Counted from the stretch's first letter, positions 9,901-20,605 are shown. The stretch is DNA of 22,500 bases from Halocaridina rubra (GCA_037179515.1 JAXCGZ010020801.1:1-22500), one strand, 5' to 3'. Numbers and translations are program-made. The notes: generated from the letters alone by a model not told the origin.

Positions 9901-10195
9901 CAGAAAAATTATAAGAACATATGACGAACATCAGAATCGAGGACAAATGCCCCAGCCACAGCCACAAACGAGGCAGCTCCATTTACTAACTGTATTTCAG
10001 CAGTCTAACCTATTCTATTCACACTACCTATTTATTCGTCATCTTTTATGATTTTTCTACCACCAGCACTAACCTAGCATACACCACCTACTCTGCCATA
10101 TGTCTATCTAATCGACATTTGAAGGTGCTAAGGATTGCAGTTAGCATACTAGGAAGCACGTTCCATGCATCAGCTACGCGATTACCAAACCAATT
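9886..10195. other. Scrambled mosaic junction between copies C and D
   Basis: The bases alternate over short stretches between two family segments: the ORF1 5' region (as in 1483-1686) and the element 3' end (as in 5775-6062). For example, a GAGGACAAATgCCCCAGcCACAGCC-like stretch from ORF1 runs straight into CGAGGCAGCTCC from the 3' UTR. Later, GGAAGCACGTTCCATGC blends the ORF1-side GGAAGCACGTCC with the 3'-side GGAAGCTTGTTCC. Many small indels appear only here. It looks like a consensus built from two misaligned repeat copies rather than natural decay. Confidence 0.6.
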
Positions 10196-13051
10196 TTTAC
10201 CAATTTCCCTTCTGAACCTAAATTTATCAAGCTTAAATCCATTATTACGAGTTCTGGTTTGATCATGAATTTTTAAAACTTTATTAATATCTCCCTTGTT
10301 AATCCCTTTAAACCATTTATACACTTCAATCATATCCCCCCTAACTCTTCGCCTCTCTAGAGAATGTAGATTAAGTTTTTTTAATCTGTCCTCATATGGT
10401 AGATTTCTGATATTGTGTATCATCTTGGTCATTCTTCGCTGCACTCTCTCCAAGGATTCAATTTCCATTCTATAATAGGGTGACCAGAATTGCACAGCAT
10501 AATCTAAATGGGGCCTAACTAATGCAAGATAGAGCTGCAAAATAACTTTTTCCGTCCTATTGCTGACGCTTCTTGAGATAAATCCTAAAATTCTGTGTGC
10601 TTTATTTCTGACTGCTGTGCATTGCTCTCTTGGCTTAAGACTACTACTCACAAGAACTCCCAAATCCCTTTCACACTGAGAACTCATGATTTCATGGTTA
10701 TTTAGCTTATAACTAGTATTGTCTTTTATAGTACCCATTTTAACTACTTTACATTTTTCAACATTAAATTCCATTTGCCATTTGTCCGACCATTCAGATA
10801 ATCTATTTAGATCTTCCTGTAAAGCATGAATGTCTTCTTTTCCATTTATAGTTCTACCTATTTTAGTGTCGTCTGCGAATTTACTTAGGTTACTACTGAT
10901 ATCCGAATCCAGATCATTTAGATATACGATGAATAATAGGGGACCCAGTACCGAGCCTTGTGGTACCCCGCTAGTAACCGAGCCCCACTCTGATTTCTCT
11001 CCATTTATGCAAACCCTCTGTTTTCTGTCTTTTAACCATTGTTTGATCCATCTGAGCACAGCTCCTCCTATACCATGAGCTTCCAGCTTTTTAACTAATC
11101 TTTTGTGAGGAACTCTATCAAAAGCTTTGCTAAAATCTAGATATATTGTATCATATTCTTTGCCACAATCTACTGCCTCGTAAACTTCTGAATAAAAAGA
11201 CAGTAAGTTTGTAAGGCACGAAAAACCCTTAAGAAACCCGTGTTGTGAAAGTTTTATCAGTCTGTGTAATTCTAGATGTGCCCTTATTTTATTTGCAATT
11301 ATGGATTCTAGAATCTTACCCACTGTTGACGTTAAACTTACCGGCCTATAATTATTCTTTTTAACACGTTCTCCTTTTTTAAATATTGGTACCACATCTG
11401 CCAATTTCCACTCCATGGGTACCGATCCTAATTTTATTGAATTATTAAATAATGCAGTTAGAGGACAACTAAGCTCTTCCTTGCATTCCTTTAATATTCT
11501 AGCATATATTCCATCAGGTCCCGGAGATTTATGAGCCTTTAATTTATCTATTTCTTTTATTACCTCCTCTCTCGTAATATTTATTGAACTAAGTATATTA
11601 TCGGGACTGTCTCTGTAATGGATTCTACTTCCGGAATATTTTCCAAGTTTTCATTTGTAAATACAGATAAGAAATAATCATTTAAACATGTACACATCAC
11701 TTTATCGTCATCTGTGATATGGCCATTGGCTACTTCAATTGGTCCGACTTTTTCCTTAAATTTTGTTTGATAATGTTGATAAAACCCTTTAGGATATTCT
11801 TTAGCTTCTCCTGCTATTCTAACTTCGTATTTTCTTTTCGACTCTCTAACTATCTTTTTAACTTCCCTGTTTAACTGTATATATTGCTGCCTCACCTGCT
11901 CTTCACCTCTTTTTAGTTTCCTGTATATTCCTCTTTTAATACCTATAAGATTCTTTATTCTATTGTTCATCCATTTAGGGTCATTTTTTCTTGATCTGCA
12001 ATGTTTCATGGGAATATAGTCTCTCTGACTATTCTTAAGAGTCATGACAAAATTGTTATATTCCTCATCCAAATTTATATTAACTGACAGACTGCTGTTC
12101 TTTCCTGTGAGAGAATTTAATGTATTGATCTTATCTTGTGATAATCCTTGGCATGTGGTACTCAAATTTCGGGGTAATCCGCTACCTGCGACCTGACCTG
12201 CTGGATTAACTACCCACATCTGTACCCCAGAAATCCCTTCCCATACCTCATTAGATAATTTAGTTTTTAAGCCCTCAAAATCTCCTGCTCTAAAGTTTGG
12301 AACAATATTCTTATTTTCCTTTATAGTTTCCTTGAAAATTATGTTAAATCTAATGGAATCATGGTCACTGTTGCCCAATTTTTCACCAACTTCTAAATTT
12401 GTAACCATATTCTCTCTATTACTTAGAGCTACTATCACCTGTTAAGGTTTCCCAGTTAATATGTCTAAAATTAAAATCGCCTACAATGCAAACTCTATTT
12501 GACCTGGTCACTTTAGAAATTTCATCTTTTATAACTTGCGACTCCATATCGTCTAGATCAGGTGGTCTGTAGACTACTCCTACAACTAGACTTTCTATAT
12601 TATTTTTAATTTCAACCCATAAGGTTTCTGAATTTAGATTTGTCTTAATTCCAGACTTAATGCAGCTTCTGAGGCTATCTTTAATATACATAATTACCCC
12701 TCCCCCTCTTTTATCTGCACTACGATCAGCATTATAAAGTTTCTATCCTGTAATTATGTACTCAGCTTTAAGGTGTTTGCTTTCTAACTTAATCCAACTT
12801 TCACTAATGCATATTATATCCGGTCTCTCACTATATACTATGGCTCTCAGTTCTTCTATCTTGTTACCTAAACTACGGCTATTTGTATAATATACTTTTA
12901 AACTTTCTTTAGCTTTACCCTTCTTGTGGCTATTCTTTTTGTTAATATTTGTTCTATGTAACAAATGGTTCTTATCCTTAGACTCCCAGTCATTTGACCC
13001 ACTATTTACTGAATCCTTGATGACTAATTTCTCTGCACAAGTATTATTCAT
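10088..13051 (-). pseudogene. ORF2 of copy D: endonuclease-RT with nonsense, deletion and frameshift
   Basis: Starting at ATG 13051, the frame meets TAG at 12743-12745 (Tyr to stop in the GYKLYN motif of the nuclease). It then loses 89 bp at about 12424-12425, removing the segment between GDSSSK and LSNREN. A 1-bp loss at about 11618-11620 shifts the frame again. From there an uninterrupted RT block follows (NNYRPVSLTS, DFSKAFD, SGVPQGSVLGP, FADD), through the thumb to a stop at 10088. All RT catalytic residues are present, but they are separated from the nuclease and from any start. The extreme C-terminus lies in the scrambled junction, so its sequence (VLPSMLTAIL and on) is unreliable. Confidence 0.9.
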
Positions 13052-13065
13052 TTCATTTTTTGTGT

Positions 13066-14054
13066 CTAACAAAACCCCCCTACCTCTCTGTCTATCATAT
13101 CAGCCAATACCGAGACACCTGAATTAGAAAGATGCACTCCATCCCTTGCATACATATGCTTACGACTAGTGAAGTGATCCCACCCGTCTATAAAACCTAT
13201 ATTATTCTCCCGACACAAGACTTTCATCCTAGCATTTACTCCTATAGCTCGAGACCACCACTCTGAACTTTGGCTAAGCCTAAGGAGAATACCACACATC
13301 ACAGGAACTGCACCCCTTTTCCTGATCTTATCCAGGGCTTGTCTATACAACCTAATCAGCTCTTCACTTCTACCATCCTGCACGTCATTTCCCCCAGCTA
13401 TCAAACAAACAGCATCTTTTTTCTCAATCCAGCTATTTATTGACTCACCCACCTTCTTCATACCTGCTCCAGGGAAAAAATATTTTCCTCTAACTCTATG
13501 CCTGAGTTTCCTGTCTACATATCTGCATAGTGAATCCCCTACAATTACCAAAGAACGAGACTTATCCGGAGGATGGGTTACTCCGACCTTGGGAGACTTA
13601 CCTAGGCTCTTGACCTGAGAGCTTTTCCCACTTCCATTTTTACGATCGCTAGTACACCTATCTGACTCTATGGTTCCTGAAGAATTACTGCCGCCACTGT
13701 CACATTCATCTCTAAGTGAACTACATGAATTAGCAACCTGTAGTCTAAAAGTATCATTTTTCTTAAGAACCATCTTCGTTGAACCCTTATTCACAACTTT
13801 CCAGTCGTCTTCATTATTCAGTTGTCCCTAACTGGTTAACACCTTTACTTTACCTCTCAGATCCCTGTTCTCCTCAGCTAAGGATCTGACCTCCTGCCTG
13901 ACTGCGGCCAACTCATTTCTTAATTAAAAATGAGTTTGCTTGCGTCAGACGAGGACAAAACCCCAGCACAGCCACAAACAGCACCAACAACGACACCACC
14001 ACCAACACCACTACCACTAACACCACCAGCACAAAGAACACCACCACTCTCCAT
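13066..14054 (-). pseudogene. ORF1 of copy D, with a frameshift and a nonsense codon
   Basis: The start ATG at 14054 and the Gly-rich N-terminus are present. One A is missing at about 13921-13925 compared with copy A, which shifts the frame before the coiled coil. An in-frame TAG at 13828-13830 then interrupts the ORF1 frame just after the coiled coil. From 13794 the esterase part is open to the stop at 13066, with GDSL, GGND and DGVHLS intact. The copy is therefore inactive although its enzymatic blocks are conserved. Confidence 0.87.
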
Positions 14055-14106
14055 TGTACTAAGTATGGTCAAGACTAGAGCTGCTGGAAGCACGTCCTCA
14101 CTGGAT

Positions 14107-14142
14107 GAACCCAGGAACTAAACTGAACCCAGGAACTAAACT
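14107..14142. repeat. Perfect tandem duplication of the 18-bp LINE 5' terminus
   Basis: GAACCCAGGAACTAAACT occurs at 14107-14124 and again, identical and adjacent, at 14125-14142. The unit is the extreme 5' end of the element. Copy E has one full unit (18975-18992) followed two bases later by a partial one, GAACCCAG (18995-19002). Copy A has a single unit. Confidence 0.9.
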
Positions 14143-14275
14143 ATATATATATAAATAATATAAATAAAATATAATATATATATATATATATAATATATAT
14201 ATATATAATATATATAATTATATATATAAATATTATAATATATACTAATTTATATATATTATATATATAATATAT
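14143..14275. repeat. AT-rich, (AT)n-derived tract between copies D and E
   Basis: About 133 bp made almost only of A and T, with imperfect TA repeats and short interruptions. It separates the 5' end of copy D from the 3' octamers of copy E. It gives only Tyr/Ile-rich chance frames. Confidence 0.9.
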
Positions 14276-14820
14276 AAGAACATAAGAACATAAGAACAGA
14301 GGACACTGCAACATGCCTACTGGCACACACGAGGCAGCTCCATTTTTTAATTGTATTTTCAGCATGTCTAACCTATTCTATTCTACTCTACTTATTTATT
14401 CTATTTTTCTTTTTATGATTTTTCTAATAAGCACTAACCTATTCATACCCACCCTACCTCTGTCATATGTCTATCTAATCTACATTTGAAGGTGTCTAAG
14501 GTATTGGCATTTACTATCCTACTAGGAAGCTTGTTCCATGCATCAGCTACTCTATTACCAAACCAATTTTTACCAATTTCCCTTCTGAACCTAAATTTAT
14601 CAAGCTTAAATCCATTATTACGAGTTCTGGTTTGATCATGAATTTTTAAAACTTTATTAATATCTCCCTTGTTAATCCCTTTAAACCATTTATACACTTC
14701 AATCATATCCCCCCTAACTCTTCGCCTCTCTAGAGAATGTAGATTAAGTTTTTTTAATCTGTCCTCATATGGTAGATTTCTGATATTGTGTATCATCTTG
14801 GTCATTCTTCGCTGCACTCT
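14276..14820 (-). mobile_element. Copy E, 3' segment (ORF2 C-terminus and 3' UTR)
   Basis: The segment holds the end of ORF2 from the residues RVQRRMTKM to the stop at 14443-14445, then the 3' UTR and two octamer units (14281-14296). It starts exactly where the ORF2 of the right-hand segment breaks off. Together with 15227-18992 it rebuilds one full-length element of about 4.3 kb interrupted by copy G. Read alone it would look like an independent 5'-truncated copy, but the reciprocal breakpoint argues otherwise. Confidence 0.78.
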
Positions 14821-15226
14821 CATAAGAACATAAGAACACAAGAATAGAGGACACTGCAACATGCCTACTGGCACACACGAGGCAGCTCCATTTTTTAATT
14901 GTATTTTCAGCATGTCTAACCTATTCTATTCTACTCTACTTATTTATTCTATTTTTCTTTTTATGATTTTTCTAATAAGCACTAACCTATTCATACCCAC
15001 CCTACGTCTGTCATATGTCTATCTAATCTACATTTGAAGGTGTCTAAAGTATTGGCATTTACTATCATACTAGGAAGCTTGTTCCATGCATCAGCTACTC
15101 TATTACCAAACCAATTTTTACCAATTTCCCTTCTGAACCTAAATTTATCAAGCTTAAATCCATTATTACGAGTTCTGGTTTGATCATGAATTTTTAAAAC
15201 TTTATTAATATCTCCCTTGTTAATTC
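14821..15226 (-). mobile_element. Copy G: 406-bp 5'-truncated LINE nested in copy E
   Basis: This is a 3' fragment of the same family, starting within ORF2 at the residues GINKGD and running through the ORF2 stop (14991-14993) and the 3' UTR to three octamer units (14821-14844). Bases CTCT occur at both edges (14817-14820 and 15227-15230) and are a possible 4-bp target duplication, though inside a CT-rich stretch. Removing it restores the order of the ORF2 sequence of copy E without loss. Confidence 0.78.
14991..15226 (-). pseudogene. ORF2 C-terminal fragment carried by copy G
   Basis: About 78 codons of the ORF2 tail, from GINKGDINKV to the stop after HMTDVGWV, lie in frame with the upstream part of copy E across the junction at 15226/15227. 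Relative to an uninterrupted ORF2 the join skips exactly 46 codons (138 bp), so the frame is kept by chance. The skipped codons are those that open the E segment at 14820. There is no start codon of its own; it is not expected to be expressed independently. Confidence 0.75.
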
Positions 15227-15404
15227 CTCTCTCCGAGGATTCAATTTCCATTCTATAATAGGGTGACCAGAATTGCACAGCATAATCTAAATGGGGCCTA
15301 ACTAATGCAAGATAGAGCTGCAAAATAACTTTTTCCGTCCTATTGCTAACGCTTCTTGAGATAAATCCTAAAATTCTGTTTGCTTTATTTCTGACTGCTG
15401 TGCA

Positions 15405-17924
15405 TTACTCTCTTGGCTTAAGACTACTACTCACAAGAACTCCCAAATCCCTTTCACACTGAGAACTCATGATTTCATGGTTATTTAGCTTATAACTAGT
15501 ATTGTCTTTTATAGTACCCATTTTAACTACTTTACATTTTTCAACATTAAATTCCATTTGCCATTTGTCCGACCATTCAGATAATCTATTTAGATCTTCC
15601 TGTAAAGCATGAATGTCTTCTTTTCCATTTATAGTTCTACCTATTTTAGTGTCGTCTGTGAATTTACTTAGGTTACTACTGATATCCGAATCCAGATCAT
15701 TTAGATATACGATGAATAATAGGGGACCCAGTACCGAGCCTTGTGGTACCCCGCTAGTAACCGAGCCCCACTCTGATTTCTCTCCATTTATGCAAACCCT
15801 CTGTTTTCTGTCTTTTAACCATTGTTTGATCCATCTGAGAACAGCTCCTCCTATACCATGAGCTTCCAGCTTTTTAACTAATCTTTTGTGAGGAACTCTA
15901 TCAAAAGCTTTGCTAAAATCTAGATATATTGTATCATATTCTTTGCCACAATCTACTGCCTCGTAAACTTCTGAATAAAAAGACAGTAAGTTTGTAAGGC
16001 ACGAAAAACCCTTAAGAAACCCGTGTTGTGAAAGTTTTATCAGTCTGTGTAATTCTAGATGTGCCCTTATTTTATTTGCAATTATGGATTCTAGAATCTT
16101 ACCCACTGTTGACGTTAAACTTACCGGCCTATAATTTTTCTTTTTAACTCGTTCTCCTTTTTTAAATATTGGTACCACATCTGCCAATTTCCACTCCATG
16201 GGTACCGATCCTAATTTTATTGAATTATTAAATAATGCAGTTAGAGGACAACTAAGCTCTTCCTTGCATTCCTTTAATATTCTAGCATATATTCCATCAG
16301 GTCCCGGAGATTTATGAGCCTTTAATTTATCTATTTCTTTTATTACCTCCTCTCTCGTAATATTTATTGAACTAAGTATTTTATCGGGACTGTCTCTGTA
16401 AATGGATTCTACTTCCGGAATATTTTCCAAGTTTTCATTGGTAAATACAGATAAGAAATAATCATTTAAACATGTACACATCACTTTATCGTCATCTGTG
16501 ATATGGCCATTGGCTACTTCAATTGGTCCGACTTTTTCCTTAAATTTTGTTTGATAATGTTGATAAAACCCTTTAGGATTTTCTTTAGCTTCTCCTGCTA
16601 TTCTAACTTCGTATTTTCTTTTCGACTCTCTAACTATCTTTTTAACTTCCCTGTTTAACTGTATATATTGCTGCCTCACATGCTCTTCACCTCTTTTTAG
16701 TTTCCTGTATATTCCTCTTTTAATACCTATAAGATTCTTTATTCTATTGTTCATCCATTTAGGGTCATTTTTTCTTGATCTGCAATGTTTCATGGGAATA
16801 TAGTCCCTCTGACTATTCTTAAGAGTCATGACAAAATTGTTATATTCCTCATCCAAATTTATATTAACTGACGGACTGCTGTTCTTTCCTGTGAGAGAAT
16901 TTAATGTATTGATCTTATCTTGTGATAATCCTTGGCATGTGGTACCCAAATTTCGGGGTAATCCGCTACCTGCGACCTGACCTGCTGGATTAACTACCCA
17001 CATCTGTACCCCAGAAATCCCTTCCCATACCTCATTAGATAATTTAGTTTTTAAGCCCTCAAAATCTCCTGCTCTAAAGTTTGGAACAATATTCTTATTT
17101 TCCTTTATAGTTTCTTTGAAAATTATGTTAAATCTAATGGAATCATGGTCACTGTTGCCCAATTTTTCACCAACTTCTAAATTTGTAACCATATTCTCTC
17201 TATTACTAAGAACTAAATCTAGTGTATTCACCCCCCGTGTTGCTTCAAGTACATGCTGAGAAAGGAAATTGTCTTCTACTACTTCCAAAAACCCCTTAGA
17301 GCTACTATCACCTGTTAAGGTTTCCCAGTTAATATGTCTAAAATTAAAATCGCCTACAATGCAAACTCTATTTGACCTGGTCACTTTAGAAATTTTATCA
17401 TATATAACATGCGACTCTATATTGTCTAGATCAGGTGGTCTGTAGACTACTCCTACAACTAGACTTTCTATATTATTTTTAATTTCAACCCATAAGGTTT
17501 CTGAATTTAGATTTGTCTTAATTCCAGACTTAATGCAGCTTCTGAGGCTATCTTTAATAAACATAATTACCCCTCCCCCTCTTTTATCTGCACTACGATC
17601 AGCATTATAAAGTTTATATCCTGTAATTATGTACTCAGATTTAAGGTGTTTGCTTTTTAAATTAATCCAACTTTCACTAATGCATATTATATCCGGTCTC
17701 TCACTACATACTATGGCTCTCAGTTCTTCTATCTTGTTACCTAAACTACGGCTATTTGTATAATATACTTTTAAACTTTCTCTAGCTTCACCCTTCTTGT
17801 GGCTATTCTTTTTGTTAATATTTGTTCTATGTAACAAATGGTTCTTGTCCTTAGACTCCCAGTTATTTGACCCACTATTTACTGAACCCTTACTGACTAA
17901 TTTCTCTGCACAAGTATTAATCAT
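15405..17924 (-). CDS. ORF2 of copy E: endonuclease-RT, stopped by a nonsense codon
   Basis: From ATG 17924 the frame encodes 839 residues with a complete nuclease (YTNSRS, ISESW, GDFNF, SDHDS) and all RT motifs (DFSKAFD, SGVPQGSVLGP, motif C). Motif C reads FTDD instead of FADD, from one base change near 15658; both catalytic Asp are kept. The frame ends where CAA has become TAA (15405-15407) in the thumb region after LKPRE. The homologous sequence continues to 15227 and then, beyond copy G, from 14820 to 14443. Either the stop or the nested insertion would remove the C-terminal ~180 residues, so the copy is probably inactive. Confidence 0.9.
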   Translation of the reverse strand: MINTCAEKLVSKGSVNSGSNNWESKDKNHLLHRTNINKKNSHKKGEARESLKVYYTNSRSLGNKIEELRAIVCSERPDIICISESWINLKSKHLKSEYIITGYKLYNADRSADKRGGGVIMFIKDSLRSCIKSGIKTNLNSETLWVEIKNNIESLVVGVVYRPPDLDNIESHVIYDKISKVTRSNRVCIVGDFNFRHINWETLTGDSSSKGFLEVVEDNFLSQHVLEATRGVNTLDLVLSNRENMVTNLEVGEKLGNSDHDSIRFNIIFKETIKENKNIVPNFRAGDFEGLKTKLSNEVWEGISGVQMWVVNPAGQVAGSGLPRNLGTTCQGLSQDKINTLNSLTGKNSSPSVNINLDEEYNNFVMTLKNSQRDYIPMKHCRSRKNDPKWMNNRIKNLIGIKRGIYRKLKRGEEHVRQQYIQLNREVKKIVRESKRKYEVRIAGEAKENPKGFYQHYQTKFKEKVGPIEVANGHITDDDKVMCTCLNDYFLSVFTNENLENIPEVESIYRDSPDKILSSINITREEVIKEIDKLKAHKSPGPDGIYARILKECKEELSCPLTALFNNSIKLGSVPMEWKLADVVPIFKKGERVKKKNYRPVSLTSTVGKILESIIANKIRAHLELHRLIKLSQHGFLKGFSCLTNLLSFYSEVYEAVDCGKEYDTIYLDFSKAFDRVPHKRLVKKLEAHGIGGAVLRWIKQWLKDRKQRVCINGEKSEWGSVTSGVPQGSVLGPLLFIVYLNDLDSDISSNLSKFTDDTKIGRTINGKEDIHALQEDLNRLSEWSDKWQMEFNVEKCKVVKMGTIKDNTSYKLNNHEIMSSQCERDLGVLVSSSLKPRE

Positions 17925-17938
17925 TTCATTATTTGTGT

Positions 17939-18922
17939 CTAACAAAACCCCCCTACCTCTCTGTCTATCATACCAGCCAATACCGAGACACCTGAATTAG
18001 AAAGATGCACTCCATCCCTTGCATACATATGCTTACGACTAGTGAAGTGATCCCACCCGTCTATAAAACCTATATTATTCTCCCGACAGAAGACTTTCAT
18101 CCTAGCATTTACTCCTATACCTCGAGACCACCACTCTGAACTTTGGCTAAGCCTAGGGAGAATACCACACATCACAGGAATTGCACCCCTTTTCCTGATC
18201 TTATCCAGGGCTTGTCTATACAACCTAATCAGCTCTTCACTTCTACCATCCTGCACGTCATTTCCCCCAGCTATCAAACAAACAACATCTTTTTTCTCAA
18301 TCCAGCTATTTATTGACTCACCCACCTTCTTCATACCTGCTCCAGGGAAAAAATATTTTCCTCTAACTTTATGCCTGAGTTTCCTGTCTACATATCTGCA
18401 TAGTGAATCCCCTACAATTACCAAAGAACGAGACTTATCCGGAGGATGGGTTACTCCGACCTTGGGAGACTTACCTAGGCTCTTGACCGGAGAGCTTTTC
18501 CCACTTCCATTTCTACGATCGCTAGTACACCTATCTGACTCTATGGGTCCTGAAGAATTACTGCCGCCACTGTCACCTTCATCTCTAAGTGAACTAAATG
18601 AATTAGCAACTTGTAGTCTAAAAGTATCATTTTTCTTAAGAACCATCTTCGTTGAACCCTTATTCACAACTTTCCAGTCGTCTTCTCTATTCGATTGTCC
18701 CTTCCTGGTTAACACCTCTACCTTACCTCTCAGATCCCTGTTCTCCTCAGCTAAGGATCTGACCTCCTGCCTGACTGCGGCCAACTCATTTCTTAAATAA
18801 AAAATGAGTCTGCTTGCGTCAGACGAGGACAAATCCCCAGCACAGCCATAAACAGCACCAACAACGCCCCCCACACCACTACCACTAACACCGCCAGCAC
18901 AAAGAACACCACCACTCTCCAT
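17939..18922 (-). CDS. ORF1 of copy E: coiled coil + SGNH esterase, intact
   Basis: This is the only complete ORF1 in the window: 327 residues from ATG 18922 (MESGGV). In-frame codons upstream contain no other ATG before the 5' end. Order: Gly/Val/Cys-rich N-terminus (residues 1-30), coiled coil (about 40-75), Ser/Lys-rich basic linker (about 75-160), and an SGNH-hydrolase fold. Ser173 of GDSL, the GAG block, Asn221 of GGND, and Asp303/His306 of DGVH are all present. No zinc knuckle or RRM is visible. CR1/L2-type ORF1 proteins with this esterase are known; they bind RNA and form multimers through the coiled coil. The stop overlaps the ORF2 frame as in the other copies. Confidence 0.92.
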   Translation of the reverse strand: MESGGVLCAGGVSGSGVGGVVGAVYGCAGDLSSSDASRLIFYLRNELAAVRQEVRSLAEENRDLRGKVEVLTRKGQSNREDDWKVVNKGSTKMVLKKNDTFRLQVANSFSSLRDEGDSGGSNSSGPIESDRCTSDRRNGSGKSSPVKSLGKSPKVGVTHPPDKSRSLVIVGDSLCRYVDRKLRHKVRGKYFFPGAGMKKVGESINSWIEKKDVVCLIAGGNDVQDGRSEELIRLYRQALDKIRKRGAIPVMCGILPRLSQSSEWWSRGIGVNARMKVFCRENNIGFIDGWDHFTSRKHMYARDGVHLSNSGVSVLAGMIDREVGGFC

Positions 18923-19003
18923 TGTACTAAGTATGGACAAGACTAGAGCTACTGGAAGCACGTCCTCACTGGATGAACCCAGGAACTAAACTGAGAACCC
19001 AGT

Positions 19004-20051
<1,048 letters not shown>

Positions 20052-20605
20052 AAGAATAATAAAATTTTCACAAGAAATGGAGTGAGAGTAAATACAAATA
20101 AAACTCATTTCATATTTGTCGGATAAAGAGCTCATCTAGATAGCATACCCAAAGACCTAGAAATTAAAGTAGGATCTTCTCATGTTGTACCACTTCCATC
20201 TGTTAGGAACTTGGGACTAATACTTGACAACCATTTATCAATTGAATTTCATGTCGAACATATATGTACTAAAGCAAACGGCATGGAAGTTACTACTTCC
20301 ATTGCTGCTCTGATGAGTTGCTGAGTTGCATCCCTCCCCCAATGCTGAGGCCACATAATACTAGCCAAGCTGTCTCATCTCACAAGTGTTGTGTGGAGAT
20401 TTGTAGCTCACTGATTGGTCGATGTAGCGACTGCTTTTTCCCATCTACCTCCAGACTCTGGAACTCTCGTCCTCCTTCTGTCTTTCCTAATTCTTATGAC
20501 CTACCTTCCTTAAAAAAAAAATCTATCGTCATCTCAATGCCGAATCCTGCCATATTTCTAGGTCATCAGTACTTCGACTATTCTTTCAGCCTATTCTTTT
20601 CCTAT
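20052..20605 (+). pseudogene. Relic of a different LINE: RT C-terminal region, plus strand
   Basis: Two blocks match the C-terminal part of Jockey/CR1-type reverse transcriptases. From 20088 one frame reads VNTNKTHFIFVG, a stop at 20124-20126, DLEIKVGSS, then SVRNLGLILDNHLS with a His-Val run after it, which is RT motif E and the start of the thumb. In another frame from 20318, CFFPSTSRLWNSRPPSVFP followed by SLKKK is the typical tail of such ORF2 proteins; the frame ends at 20608. At least one stop and one frameshift separate the blocks. It is on the opposite strand from copies Z-E and diverged from them, so it belongs to another, older family. A short A-run at 20732-20738 may mark its 3' end. 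Confidence 0.75.

Larger units (their letters stand above)
9912..14142 (-). mobile_element. Copy D: full-length but heavily damaged CR1-like LINE
   Basis: The copy runs from degenerate octamers at about 9912 to a full 5' end, where the terminal 18-bp motif is present twice (14107-14142). Both ORFs are broken several times, including an 89-bp deletion in the endonuclease. Some variants are shared with copy E and not with B or C (for example Arg in place of Lys in LKPREQ), which suggests D and E belong to one sub-lineage. Confidence 0.88.
15227..18992 (-). mobile_element. Copy E, 5' segment (5' UTR, ORF1 and most of ORF2)
   Basis: The segment runs from a complete 5' end at 18992, next to a long (TA)n tract, through an intact ORF1 and most of ORF2 to the nested copy G. 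With 14276-14820 it is the only element in the window whose two ends are both cleanly readable. It is the best template for a family consensus apart from one nonsense codon in ORF2. Confidence 0.88.

Noticed and set aside
9901..9982. N-terminal extension of the copy C ORF1 starting at ATG 9982
   Set aside because: The ATG and following codons come from the scrambled C/D junction and 3'-UTR sequence, not from ORF1.
14443..14913. 156-aa frame starting in the 3' UTR of copy G and running into the ORF2 tail of copy E
   Set aside because: A product of the nested junction; the first ~30 residues are untranslated 3' sequence of copy G.
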